A stretch of DNA of 64,000 bases from DASQYE01 sp035940775 (GCA_035940775.1 DASZEN010000058.1:1-64000); one strand, 5' to 3'. Positions 36,336-44,598 are shown, counted from the first letter of the stretch. Notes: a model not told the origin generated them from the letters alone. Translations and numbers: made by a program.

Positions 36336-37574
36336 ATGTTGACGGCTGATCTGGCACAGAGCTGGCTGCGCGGCGAGCGTACGGGCCCACGCTACATAGA
36401 GACGGAAGACCCCGACTATCTGCGCGACGCTGAGCGGTTGATCCGGCTCTTCGTAGAGCACGAGGGGCGCCCACGTAAGGAGTTGACCGAGGCTCTTGAG
36501 GAATACGTGGGGCTCGGCACGGACTATAAGATTCTGCGCGGTTTGATTAAGCTCCTGACGGATCGCTGCGCTTTCGAGACGGCCAGCGCCCTGGATCCTG
36601 TAGAGATTCGCCGCGCACTCTTTCTTCAGGCGCGCGCCTTTCATCCTGTGCTCGGTGATGAGAGCGTCCGGACGGAAGTTGTGAACGCGGCGGCGCGCTC
36701 GCTCGGGTGCGCGCCAGAGGGTGTGCTCGCGGGTCTGTACGCCGACCTGCCCTCGAACCAGAAGCTCACGGAGTTCGAGCGTCTGGGCGAAAGCGAATTA
36801 CTCGATCTATATAACCTGGCGCAGGCCCAGGCGCTCCTTTACCGCTGCGTCGAGATGCGACTCGAAGTTGAGCCGCAGAACCCGGAAGATTATCGAGAGC
36901 TGTTCGGCGCGATCAAGGCTTACAGGTTGATTCACACGATCAGGGGCAGCCCGTCCGAAGGCTACGAGATTCGTCTCGACGGGCCGGTTTCCATGTTTCA
37001 TCGCTCGCAGAAGTACGGCGTACAGATGGCCGTCTTCCTGCCCGCTCTGCTGCTCTGCAAGGGGTGGCGCATGCGCGCCGAGATCGCGCAGAAGCCGGGC
37101 GGCGGCGGCGCTCCGGCTTTCTTCGAGCTTGGCAGCGATCAGACGCGGCTGCGCTCGCATTACCTGAGCGCCGTAGCGGCGCGCGAGAGTTCCGCGCAGG
37201 AGAAATTACTTGAGAGCTGGGCCCGCTTCGAGAGCGCGTGGACGATTGAGCCCAGCAGCGAGGTCATAGACCTCGGCGAGAGCGCCTTCATCCCCGATTT
37301 CGTGCTCACGCACCCGGACGGGCGTCCGTTCTATCTTGAATTGCTTGGATTCTGGACGCCGCGACACTTGCAGGAGAGATTGAAGGAGTTCGAGCACGCC
37401 GGAATCAGCAACTTTATCATCGCCGCCTGGGACGAATTGCGCGGGAGCCGCGAGACAATGACGAGAACCCCGCCGCACACGATCATCTACAAGAGGACGC
37501 TTGACCCCATGGCGGTCGAGCTGGCCCTCAACGCTTTGGTCGCAGGAGAAAGCGCGGGCGGCGACCGTCCTTGA
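36336..37574 (+). CDS. Bax1-like (DUF790) nuclease, XPB partner
   Basis: 412 aa. The N-terminus MLTADLAQSWLRGERTGPRY and the following helices match DUF790, whose archaeal members (Bax1) bind XPB and cut DNA. The C-terminal nuclease core is visible as FIPDFVLTHPDG (Asp near residue 320) and FYLELLGFWTPRHL (Glu near 334), in a PD-(D/E)XK-like arrangement. Coupled to the helicase gene by a three-base gap. Together they would form a helicase-nuclease; the DNA substrate in bacteria is not established. Confidence 0.88.
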   Translation: MLTADLAQSWLRGERTGPRYIETEDPDYLRDAERLIRLFVEHEGRPRKELTEALEEYVGLGTDYKILRGLIKLLTDRCAFETASALDPVEIRRALFLQARAFHPVLGDESVRTEVVNAAARSLGCAPEGVLAGLYADLPSNQKLTEFERLGESELLDLYNLAQAQALLYRCVEMRLEVEPQNPEDYRELFGAIKAYRLIHTIRGSPSEGYEIRLDGPVSMFHRSQKYGVQMAVFLPALLLCKGWRMRAEIAQKPGGGGAPAFFELGSDQTRLRSHYLSAVAARESSAQEKLLESWARFESAWTIEPSSEVIDLGESAFIPDFVLTHPDGRPFYLELLGFWTPRHLQERLKEFEHAGISNFIIAAWDELRGSRETMTRTPPHTIIYKRTLDPMAVELALNALVAGESAGGDRP

Positions 37575-37607
37575 GGCGTAAGAGCTTTAAGAAGAATCCA
37601 GAGACTC

Positions 37608-38174
37608 ATGCACTTTAACGTCAAACAACTCTATACGCCGACGCTTGAGATTTACGAGCTTAACGAGCGGGCCCTGATTGTCGATACGGAAACGGTTGGG
37701 GCCGGGCCGACCGTCGAGATCATAGAGATCGCCTTCGGGAATACGGAGGGCGAGATAGTGTATGAATCGCTCGTCCAGCCTGTTTTCAACGCCCTGCCGC
37801 CGCCCTCAAAGCATCATCGCTTCAGCCGCGAGGAGCTGCGCGACGCGCCTCTCTGGAAAGACATCTGGCCGCAGGTCTCGGCCCTGATCGACGGTCGCCT
37901 GCTCGTCGCCTACAACGCGGCCTTCGACCGGCGCGCCTTCGCCGCCGAATGCTCAAGGTATCATCAAAGCTCTACGGAGAGGGGCTGGCGCTGCGCCATG
38001 CAACTGGTCAAGAAAACGGTCGGATGCAGGCGCTCGCCCACCTTGAGCGAAGCCTGCGCCTTCTACGGCCTGGAGGGCGGTAATCATCGCGCCGCACGCG
38101 ACGTGCAGGCTACCTGCCAACTGCTGAAGGCTTTGGCCGCGCTCGAAGGCTTGAGCCGTCGTGGCCAGAGCTAA
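37608..38174 (+). CDS. DnaQ-type 3'-5' exonuclease
   Basis: 188-residue DEDD exonuclease. ExoI motif IVDTETVG (Asp26, Glu28), ExoII LVAYNAAFDRRAF and ExoIII GGNHRAARDVQAT (HxAxxD, DEDDh type) are all intact. Stand-alone size, with no polymerase or BRCT part. Third nuclease-related gene of the operon, after the helicase and the Bax1-like protein (33-base gap). Confidence 0.92.
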   Translation: MHFNVKQLYTPTLEIYELNERALIVDTETVGAGPTVEIIEIAFGNTEGEIVYESLVQPVFNALPPPSKHHRFSREELRDAPLWKDIWPQVSALIDGRLLVAYNAAFDRRAFAAECSRYHQSSTERGWRCAMQLVKKTVGCRRSPTLSEACAFYGLEGGNHRAARDVQATCQLLKALAALEGLSRRGQS

Positions 38175-38225
38175 GAAGCTCTGTCTGAGGAGTCCTTAAA
38201 GAAAGTAAGAAGAGGAAAGCACGGT

Positions 38226-38705
38226 TTGGAAACACTATTGACCATAGATCTTGTTCCGAGGACATCCTGGTATGAAAACGTGCGCTCGAATGTCCCGGCC
38301 TCGGATTGGGAGAAACTCAAAAGAGAGACCTTCAGCCGCGCACGCTATCTTTGCGAGGTCTGCGGCGGTCGCGGTGACAGATGGCCCGTCGAATGCCACG
38401 AGGTATTCACCTACGACGACGAGCAGCATGTTCAGAAGCTGGTCAGGCTGGTCGCCCTCTGCCCCCGCTGTCACGAGGTCAAGCATATAGGTCTCGCCGG
38501 AGTGCGCGGAAAGGGGGCGAGGGCCGTCGCGCATCTGGCGCAGGTCAACGGTTGGTCGGTCAAGGACGCAGAGCTTTACATCGAAGCATGTTTCGAGACG
38601 TGGCACAGGCGTAGCTGCCACCAGTGGAAATTAGACCTCTCCTTTCTGGAACGATTCGGCATCAACGCCGCCGCCACAACCGCAACTCAACCCGCCGGGA
38701 AATAA
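38226..38705 (+). CDS. HNH-like endonuclease fold protein
   Basis: 159 aa with a TTG start (GAGGA nine bases upstream). Two CxxC knuckles, YLCEVCGGRG and ALCPRCHEVKH, flank VECHEVFTYDD, an HNH-type beta-beta-alpha-metal arrangement with the His of ECHE and the terminal HEVKH. A C-terminal helical part (VNGWSVKDAELYIEACFETW) follows. Substrate unknown; the operon context suggests DNA. Confidence 0.83.
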   Translation: METLLTIDLVPRTSWYENVRSNVPASDWEKLKRETFSRARYLCEVCGGRGDRWPVECHEVFTYDDEQHVQKLVRLVALCPRCHEVKHIGLAGVRGKGARAVAHLAQVNGWSVKDAELYIEACFETWHRRSCHQWKLDLSFLERFGINAAATTATQPAGK

Positions 38706-38713
38706 TCTGAAGT

Positions 38714-39448
38714 ATGCTCACCGCGACGCGTCAGGCGGACGGGCACAAGCTCGCCGCCTGGGAAGCAGACAAAAACGAAAGACCTTTCATCTGTCACTGC
38801 TGCGGCACGATTGTGACGCTACGCAAGGGCGGAATCAGGGCGGCGCACTTCGCGCACCAGCCGCCCGTCACCTGCGAATACGGGACGGGAGAATCCGAAG
38901 AGCACCGCCTGTGCAAGATCGCCATTTACGAGGGTCTGTGCCGCGAAGCAGGCGTCACCAAATGCGAGATCGAGCGCAACCTGGGCACGGTCAGGCCCGA
39001 TGTCAGCGCCTATATAAACAATGTGCCGGTCGCCATAGAGGTGCAATTGAGCAGCCTGTCGCTCGCGAAGATCGAATATCGCACGATGGAATACGCCCGC
39101 CGAGGAATCTACGTGCTATGGCTTCCGCTCTACACCGAAGCCTTGAGGCGCGAGTTGTACCGGCCGCGACCCTGGGAGCGTTGGCTTCACGCGGCTTATT
39201 TCGGCAGAGTCTACTACTGGCTTGAAGGCTTACGGATCGTGCCCGTCCACTTCAGGGATTACTACGCGAGCGTCAGGGGCCGCACGCGCGATTACCGGAA
39301 GCTTTCGCCCGGAAAAGTTCCGCTCGAAGGAGAAACAGCGATTCTGACTAAGGACTTCAGGCCCGTGCCGCGTGACGCCTGGGCCAACGAGCACATATCT
39401 ATTCCACGGTCGAAGCTATTGATGGATAAGCAACCGGCCTGGTACTAA
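38714..39448 (+). CDS. CoiA-like competence nuclease
   Basis: 244 aa. The zinc-finger-like start (RPFICHCCGTIVTLRKGGIR, AAHFAHQP) and the EHRLCKIAIYEGL helix match CoiA-type proteins. The nuclease core is GTVRPDVSAYINNVPVAIEV (Asp and Glu of a PD-(D/E)XK site) followed by QLSSLSLAKI. CoiA is needed for natural transformation in Firmicutes; here it closes the run with ssb, helicase and exonuclease, eight bases after the HNH gene. Confidence 0.85.
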   Translation: MLTATRQADGHKLAAWEADKNERPFICHCCGTIVTLRKGGIRAAHFAHQPPVTCEYGTGESEEHRLCKIAIYEGLCREAGVTKCEIERNLGTVRPDVSAYINNVPVAIEVQLSSLSLAKIEYRTMEYARRGIYVLWLPLYTEALRRELYRPRPWERWLHAAYFGRVYYWLEGLRIVPVHFRDYYASVRGRTRDYRKLSPGKVPLEGETAILTKDFRPVPRDAWANEHISIPRSKLLMDKQPAWY

Positions 39449-39495
39449 AACCGCTTGTAATAAGTTCGTAAACGAAGATGATTCATGAGCCACGG

Positions 39496-39532
39496 AAAAA
39501 GGGGCCTTCCTTTCAGAGAAGCCCCTTTGCTT
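39496..39532 (+). terminator. Terminator of the DNA-processing run
   Basis: AAAGGGGCCTTC and GAAGCCCCTTT pair with one bulged C around CTTTCAGA. It lies between the CoiA-like stop and the convergent peptidase gene and may serve both. Confidence 0.7.
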
Positions 39533-39558
39533 GATCGTTTAGTTGTCCGACGGAAGGC

Positions 39559-40365
39559 TCAGTGTGACCAGTTTTTGCTTGAGGGCTTGCCGATGTGTAT
39601 GTGCGGGCCTGTGGCGGAACCCGCGACGGCCTGTCTGAAGGCCAGAAACGGTATGCGCTGGCTGCTCAGGTAAGCCATCAGCGCCTGCCCTTCGGGGCTG
39701 TCCGGATGCACGGCGACATCCATCGCGTTGCGATGATCGTAGCCCCAGCGATTATGCAGCTCCGATTGGCCGTAGGCGCTCACGGGTAAGTGTCGGCCAA
39801 AGCGCCCGGCGAAGAAGCTTTCGACCTTCCCGGCTTCGGAGAGCGACCAACTGCCGGAGCCAGCGTAGCGTATGTAGGCGACTCGTCTGAGCGTCGAGAC
39901 GGCCGGAAGCGGCGCGGCTGATGCCAGCGGCGCGGCTGCGATCTCTGATTCCAGCAGGGCCTCGGCGAGCACCTGATCGGCAGCCTTTATCTTCTGCTGC
40001 ACCTCTATGACCTCTCCTTTGAGTTCCAGAAGCTTCCTCTCGTTCTCTTCAAACTCGCGCCGAGAGATGAGGCCGTCCCTGTAAAGCTCCTTCAGCTTTT
40101 CGAGTTGTGCGGTCTCCTCCACCACCTTGTTCTCTCTGAGCACGAGCAGGTCTCTTAAACTTGATTTGTATGCCTCCGTCGCCTTTGTGAGTTCCTTCTG
40201 GTTCTCCGTGAGCGTATCGCCCGTGCGTGAGACGACGACGGCTTCACCCCGCGGTTTCACTGAAGGCTTCGCCTTCGGCCTCCTCTGGCCCCCCTGCGCT
40301 AACGCCAAAGACGGCACGAGCAGCACGAGAATGATGATCCCTATTTTGAGTTTACCGTCAGTCAT
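39559..40365 (-). CDS. Exported M15-like metallopeptidase with coiled coil and SHOCT-like motif
   Basis: 268 aa from the ATG at 40365 (signal LKIGIIILVLLVPSLALAQ). After a Pro/Lys linker, a coiled coil carries LEKLKELYRDGLISRREFEE, which fits the SHOCT motif. The C-terminal domain has WGYDHRNAMDVAVHPDSPEG and ATGPHIHIG, giving the H...D...HxH ligand set of M15/hedgehog-like zinc peptidases that cut peptidoglycan cross-links. Periplasmic peptidoglycan turnover is likely. SHOCT on an exported enzyme is unusual, since it is mostly seen in cytoplasmic or membrane-tethered proteins. Confidence 0.8.
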   Translation of the reverse strand: MTDGKLKIGIIILVLLVPSLALAQGGQRRPKAKPSVKPRGEAVVVSRTGDTLTENQKELTKATEAYKSSLRDLLVLRENKVVEETAQLEKLKELYRDGLISRREFEENERKLLELKGEVIEVQQKIKAADQVLAEALLESEIAAAPLASAAPLPAVSTLRRVAYIRYAGSGSWSLSEAGKVESFFAGRFGRHLPVSAYGQSELHNRWGYDHRNAMDVAVHPDSPEGQALMAYLSSQRIPFLAFRQAVAGSATGPHIHIGKPSSKNWSH

Positions 40366-40644
40366 AATTCTTAGATGCGCAGGAGGCGGCCGCGTTTTGC
40401 TCCATTTAAGCGAACTCCTCGAACATATACGCGCGGACGCCCCGGACTGTTTCGCCTGAATGAAACAGGGGCGAGCTGCCTTAGCTCGACGGCACAACGG
40501 GCGCGCCGTGTGCGACGGGGAACCAACTTTTCGGGGGAAGGTTAAGACTACTAAAGGGGGAGCCGGGCTTTGTATAAAACCGGGCTTTGGATAAAAAATG
40601 AGGAGGTTTGCAGCCCGGGCCGCCGCCCGCAACCTCTCAAGGCT

Positions 40645-40881
40645 TCAATCAGCCGTACGGCCCGTGTCGGTCAGGTCTTCGACGCACCAGTGCGTTGATT
40701 GGCCCACGTGCGTCATGCGCCCCTTGGCATCGATCTCGTAATCAGGCACGCCGTAGCGCTTCCAGACCTGCGGATCGTAGAGCGCATAGCCGCCTCCGCG
40801 CGCGACGCTCGCCACAAACTCTTCTCCGTCCGGAAAGGTGTAGATGCCGCGCTCTCTCAGCTCAACTCTATTTGAAGACAA
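40645..40881 (-). CDS. Small protein of unknown function
   Basis: 78 aa with TTG start at 40881; AGAGGA lies six bases upstream and no ATG is in frame. It reads as a short beta-rich protein (RVELRERGIYTFPDGEEFVA, GGYALYDPQVWKRYGVPDYE, CVEDLTDTG). No family recognised. Part of a series of small minus-strand genes downstream of infA. Confidence 0.6.
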   Translation of the reverse strand: MSSNRVELRERGIYTFPDGEEFVASVARGGGYALYDPQVWKRYGVPDYEIDAKGRMTHVGQSTHWCVEDLTDTGRTAD

Positions 40882-40970
40882 TTCAAATCCTCTTTTTATA
40901 TAAGTAGCGGCCCGTACCCTAATATATGTGCGACGCGCGCTCGCTCTCTTTCGCGTGCGGCTCTCGACCT

Positions 40971-41177
40971 TTAGCGCGCCGGTTCAAACTCCGCCTCTGT
41001 ATGTTGTCCGACCATGCCGCTCAACTCGACTCTCCCGCTTGCGAGCACGTGCAGGACTTTATAGGTGCGCTGCTCCGGATCGCGCCCCGGCATTAACTCC
41101 GCACGAAACGTCAAAAGCATGCCGACGCGCGCCCACGCCGGAACTGCACTGCGCTGCTTCCGAAGCGCGCGTCGCAT
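40971..41177 (-). CDS. Small basic protein of unknown function
   Basis: 68 aa from the ATG at 41177; a GTG at 41198 overlaps the upstream gene. An Arg-rich start (MRRALRKQRS) is followed by a beta-type core (VGMLLTFRAELMPGRD, TYKVLHVLASGRVELSGMVG). Eight bases after the zinc-ribbon gene, so probably cotranscribed. No family recognised. Confidence 0.55.
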   Translation of the reverse strand: MRRALRKQRSAVPAWARVGMLLTFRAELMPGRDPEQRTYKVLHVLASGRVELSGMVGQHTEAEFEPAR

Positions 41178-41184
41178 CGCTCGC

Positions 41185-41541
41185 TTACGCCTCAGCACGT
41201 GAATGAATCAACCTTCGCATGCGGTCTGGAAAAAGCACGTCAATCTTCTGCGGCTCGATGACGGCGGTCACTTCGCCCATACCGTAAACCGGGTGCATCA
41301 TGGTTTGCCCGGCCCTGTAGGTGCGCGTTCGATCATAAGGCGCTCCGGATTTAGCGGTCGCGCGCAAACTCGGGCCGTCCCCCCTGTTTTTGTAAGTGCT
41401 GCGCGTCCCGCATTTCGGACAGCTCACGCGCGAGATCATGCCACGCTTATTGACGGACGCGACCACATGACCGCGCTCTTCGCCGCACACATCGCATAAC
41501 TTCTCGACGCGGTCGCCGACCGCATAGGTCTGTTTGTCCAT
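41185..41541 (-). CDS. Zinc-ribbon protein with CarD-like C-terminal motif
   Basis: 118 aa from the ATG at 41541, preceded by a GAGAGAGA run that can pair with 16S rRNA. A Cys4 ribbon (EKLCDVCGEERG and RVSCPKCGTRS) opens the protein. The C-terminal MMHPVYGMGEVTAVIEPQKI, DVLFPDRMRRLIHSR recalls the 'HPxxGxGxV...VxFxxG' beta module of CarD/TRCF-type RNA-polymerase-interacting domains. A transcription-related role is inferred from this resemblance only. Confidence 0.7.
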   Translation of the reverse strand: MDKQTYAVGDRVEKLCDVCGEERGHVVASVNKRGMISRVSCPKCGTRSTYKNRGDGPSLRATAKSGAPYDRTRTYRAGQTMMHPVYGMGEVTAVIEPQKIDVLFPDRMRRLIHSRAEA

Positions 41542-41663
41542 GTCTGCTTCTCTCTCTCTTTTTCTCATCGCGCGCGCCGACCGGCCTCGCTGGAAGGTTA
41601 ACAGATGGGTTTCAACGGCTTCAAGAGCGAGACGGGGGAAGGGGAGCGCGAACGCGCGGCCTC

Positions 41664-41885
41664 TCACTTGTACCTGTAAGTGATGCGCCCCTTCGTCAGA
41701 TCATAAGGCGACAGTTCGACACTGACGCGGTCGCCCGCCAGAATGCGTATGAAGTTCTTACGCATCTTGCCGGAGATTTGGGCCATGACGACGTGGTCTG
41801 TTCCATCCAGACGCACTTTAAAGAAGGCGTTGGGCAGCTTGTCCACCACGACTCCCTCGGCCGGAATAAGGTCTTCTTTTGACAA
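41664..41885 (-). CDS. infA: Translation initiation factor IF-1
   Basis: 73 aa. The start is TTG at 41885 with AAGGAG nine bases upstream; the product begins MSKEDLIPAEGVVVDKLPNA as in other IF-1 proteins, so longer ATG-less extensions are wrong. The OB-fold strands VVMAQISGKMRKNFIRILAG and VSVELSPYDLTKGRITYRYK are complete. It is not in the usual ribosomal-protein cluster (secY/rpmJ). Confidence 0.96.
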   Translation of the reverse strand: MSKEDLIPAEGVVVDKLPNAFFKVRLDGTDHVVMAQISGKMRKNFIRILAGDRVSVELSPYDLTKGRITYRYK

Positions 41886-42036
41886 ACTCAGTTTCTCCTT
41901 AGATAAGTTTAAAGGGCCCTCTGCGGCAACCCGCTCGGCCAGAGAGAGAGAGCGCACGGGCGGCTCGCTTCTCTCTTTTTTGCGTCCCTCTCTGAATTAA
42001 AGAGTGGGGCCGCGTTTCGTGCTCGGACAAATAGAT

Positions 42037-42071
42037 GCCCCCAGCTTTTGAACATCCGGGTCGCCGGGGGC
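42037..42071 (-). terminator. Terminator after the RRM gene
   Basis: On the minus strand GCCCCCGGC pairs with GCTGGGGGC around a 17-base loop and is followed by ATCTATTTG. Placed between the RRM stop and infA. Confidence 0.6.
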
Positions 42072-42140
42072 GCTTAAACACGCATAGTCGCCGGTTGTCG
42101 GCAGTAAGGCTCTCTGCGCGCGCTCGCTCTCTCTCTCTGC

Positions 42141-42539
42141 TTACCAGCGGGGAGAGCGGTCGTCGCTGATGCTGCTGCCGAAGTCTCTGCGCCCGCCACC
42201 ACCACTGCGATTTCCGTTGAACCCACCGCTGCGACCACCGCCGCGATTGCCGCCAAAGCCGCCACGACCACCGCCGCCACCGCCTCGATCCTCGCGAGGT
42301 CTGGCCTCGTTGACGTTCAGATTACGACCGTTAAGCTCCTTGCCGTTGAACTGCTCGATGGCCTTCTGGCCCTCTTCGTTCGAGGCCATTTCGACGAAGC
42401 CGAAGCCGCGCGAACGTCCCGTCTCGCGATCCTCGACGACCGCCGCCGACTCGACCGTTCCGGCCTGCGCAAACAACGTCTGTAGCTCTTCGCTCGAAGT
42501 CTGAAAAGCGAGATTGCCAACATAAAGTTTCATAGACAT
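42141..42539 (-). CDS. Glycine-rich RRM RNA-binding protein
   Basis: 132 aa; GAGGAGAGG lies nine bases before the ATG at 42539. One RRM with RNP2 KLYVGNLAF and RNP1 SRGFGFVEM, then a Gly/Arg/Asn-rich tail (GGGGGGRGGFGGNRGGGRSG). Such proteins in cyanobacteria and other bacteria bind U-rich RNA and are often cold-induced. A 5' leader of about 100 bases may carry regulation. Confidence 0.94.
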   Translation of the reverse strand: MSMKLYVGNLAFQTSSEELQTLFAQAGTVESAAVVEDRETGRSRGFGFVEMASNEEGQKAIEQFNGKELNGRNLNVNEARPREDRGGGGGGRGGFGGNRGGGRSGGFNGNRSGGGGRRDFGSSISDDRSPRW

Positions 42540-42720
42540 ACGAATGTACCTCTCCTCTGCTAGAAGGAAATAAAAGAAGCTTCGAATCAAGATCGCTTCG
42601 GTGTAACGGTAGCAGCGAAGGGTCGCGTTCGGATGCTCTCTGGCGGAGCGGCTTCTGAAGTTAAACAAATTAGCCTGCTCTCGAACTATTCAAAACGCCG
42701 CCGCCAATTGATCGAGGCGC

Positions 42721-42753
<33 letters not shown>

Positions 42754-42939
42754 GTAATCAAGCGATATAATGCACTATCCGGGCCGCAGTTGCAAGCAAA
42801 CGCCGTTTTCATTGGCCCATATACGCTCCCCGGCACGCACGCATTTCTCGCCCATTCATGTTGATTCAAAACCCTCCCTTTTTGATCTCTCTCTTTTTGA
42901 AGCGGTTGCATGTGACGCGGCGCACTCGCGCAATAAAGA

Positions 42940-42961
42940 GAGAGGGGCTTTTGCCCCTCTC
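42940..42961. terminator. Terminator-like hairpin without an assigned gene
   Basis: GAGAGGGGC and GCCCCTCTC pair perfectly around TTTT. The minus-strand side is followed by TCTTTATTG. No gene ends nearby, so it may end a small RNA. Confidence 0.5.
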
Positions 42962-43225
42962 CCTTACCCCGGCCGTACGTTTAAGTACAGATATTCCAGA
43001 TTTACGTGACACTTAAAGGCAAAACGCGGCGCGGTCGCGCTTCAGCAACGTCTCCCGTTGGCCCAATGTGACCCGTCATTTAAGCGCGCGGTAACGAATA
43101 CGTTAAATCTCCGCCACAACTAAACAGCATTGGTCTGTTAATCTCATCATTCAATTATGAAGGTCGCCAGTGCGAATCGAGGGGTGCGCCGAAGCGCTTC
43201 TAATAATTGATAAGAAGTTGTGGAC

Positions 43226-43255
43226 TCGCGCGCGAGAGAGAGTGTGTGTGCGCGC
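43226..43255. repeat. Composite dinucleotide tract (CG)n(AG)n(TG)n(CG)n
   Basis: Runs of CG, AG, TG and CG follow each other without interruption. The TG/CG part alternates purine and pyrimidine. A longer tract of the same order lies at 47131-47168. Confidence 0.9.
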
Positions 43256-43428
43256 AGGCGGGCCGTGACCGACAGACGCATTGAGCACAAGGCGGGGCCG
43301 CCATATTTCGTGGCCGCCTGCGCTCATCACAAAAAGGGGACATCTCTCGCCATCTTACTTAAAAAGGGCGACCGCGTAGAGCATGGGAGAGGTAATCAAT
43401 AACGGTACGAGTAAAGGAGATCATAGAA

Positions 43429-43737
43429 ATGGCAACAGCACAGAGTGCAGTTACAGGTAGCGGAACAGGAACGGGTAAGGGAACGGGCGCGACCAGCTTG
43501 CAGGGAACGGGCCCCGACGCGGCCGAAACCGTACTGTCGACCATAGACGAATCGACCAAGAAAACGACGGGCATCAGCCTCTTTCATATCTTGACGCTGG
43601 GCTCTATCGGCGCGTCAATCGCCCTCTTTTTCAGCGGCAATAAACAGGCCGGTATTTTCGTGGGGCTCTGGCCTCCGACCTTCCAGGCTTTGAAGTCGGC
43701 GGTTGAGAACAGCAAAAAAGAGAACGGCGGTCGTTAA
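43429..43737 (+). CDS. Small membrane protein with Gly/Thr-rich N-terminus
   Basis: 102 aa; AAAGGAG lies upstream of the ATG. The first 30 residues are low-complexity (GSGTGTGKGTGATSLQGTG). A helix with TIDESTKKTTG is followed by one clear membrane segment (ISLFHILTLGSIGASIALFF), a short loop with GNKQ, and a second weak one (AGIFVGLWPPTFQALKSAV). No family recognised; its ribosome site and following terminator support expression. Confidence 0.75.
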   Translation: MATAQSAVTGSGTGTGKGTGATSLQGTGPDAAETVLSTIDESTKKTTGISLFHILTLGSIGASIALFFSGNKQAGIFVGLWPPTFQALKSAVENSKKENGGR

Positions 43738-43827
43738 ACGGTTCTGCGCTGACCACTCAGGCGCGGACGCTGCAACGATTGCAGGAACGGATGGCCGTCG
43801 CCTCCGTTCACGATTGAAGTCAAACAG

Positions 43828-43861
43828 TTGAAGGCGCGCCTGATTCCGGGCGCGCCTTCAA
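43828..43861. terminator. Bidirectional terminator
   Basis: TTGAAGGCGCGCC (43828-43840) pairs perfectly with 43849-43861 around eight bases. It lies between the convergent small membrane protein and the PilZ-side ORF. Confidence 0.8.
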
Positions 43862-43926
43862 CTTCATGGCCGCTGAAAAGCTCTTGAAGGTTTGAAGCGT
43901 CGAAACTTTCGGGTCGCCCGTCCCCG

Positions 43927-44148
43927 CTACCGGCGTTTGAAGCGGCGGCGCATCATCAGGTATGGAATTACCAGGGCGGCCATCAGGAAGGCTATCGCGA
44001 AGATAAAGCCCCTGATAGTACCGGGCCCGACGCTCAGGCTGATTGCGACGCCCGTCAGGAAAAGACCCGCCCCGACCACGATACTGAATACCCATCTGAT
44101 GGCCGTATCATTGGGCGCTTCGGCTTCGGTTATCTCGATTCTTCTCAC
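43927..44148 (-). CDS. Two-helix membrane ORF in frame with the upstream PilZ gene
   Basis: From GTG 44148 this gives 73 aa with two membrane helices (WVFSIVVGAGLFLTGVAISL and FIFAIAFLMAALVIPYLMM) and a basic end. The same frame continues upstream without any stop up to the TAG of the PilZ gene (44224-44226), and the linker (EGGPSVDGTTSEAATDEGGF) looks coding. There is no ATG or strong ribosome site for the short form. It may be the C-terminal half of a PilZ-membrane protein split by one stop codon, or a separate GTG-started gene. Confidence 0.55.
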   Translation of the reverse strand: MRRIEITEAEAPNDTAIRWVFSIVVGAGLFLTGVAISLSVGPGTIRGFIFAIAFLMAALVIPYLMMRRRFKRR

Positions 44149-44223
44149 TTCCGTAAATCCCCCCTCGTCAGTCGCGGCCTCGGAGGTCGTCCCATCGACG
44201 GACGGCCCTCCCTCTGCCGCCCT

Positions 44224-44598
44224 CTAGTCTTCGTTCTTTGACGAAGCGCTCTCGGTCGCCTGAATCCTGGCCGGTTCCCAGACCATGCCGCGCCATTCTT
44301 TCTTAGCCTTTATGATCGAAAGAGAAGCGAGCGGCTGGCGCAGGTCGCGTACCAATCGGACGACCTCAGCGACCGTTTCGATGTGAGACCCGCCCTCGCC
44401 CGGCACGCTGATGCGGATGCGTGTGCCGACCGCCGGGAGTCGTGCGAAAGTGACCATCGCGCCCGCAGGCCCTACGTTCTCCGTCGTCCCTTCGGCGACG
44501 ATGTGCTGGCCTGTGCTCGCCTCGTCCCATTCCGCTCGTACCGGCAGGTTGACCAGAAAGCGCGGCCCCTCGCTCTGTGTGATTTCCGTGTGTGACAT
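44224..44598 (-). CDS. PilZ-like domain protein
   Basis: 124 aa; AGGGAA lies seven bases before the ATG. The fold is PilZ-like: FLVNLPVRAEWDE, TTENVGPAGAMVTFARLP (in place of the usual NxSxxG) and AEVVRLVRDLRQPLASLSI. The N-terminal RxxxR motif needed for c-di-GMP is not clear, so it may be a non-binding member. It ends with TAG, after which the same frame stays open into a membrane-helix ORF. Confidence 0.75.
   Translation of the reverse strand: MSHTEITQSEGPRFLVNLPVRAEWDEASTGQHIVAEGTTENVGPAGAMVTFARLPAVGTRIRISVPGEGGSHIETVAEVVRLVRDLRQPLASLSIIKAKKEWRGMVWEPARIQATESASSKNED

Noticed and set aside
33242..39448. Prophage or integrated element
   Set aside because: ssb and nuclease genes hinted at one, but there is no integrase, terminase, capsid, tRNA end or att-like repeat.
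42770..43009. 79-codon ORF in the gap upstream of the small membrane protein
   Set aside because: It crosses the terminator-like hairpin, lacks a ribosome site and has a random-looking composition.
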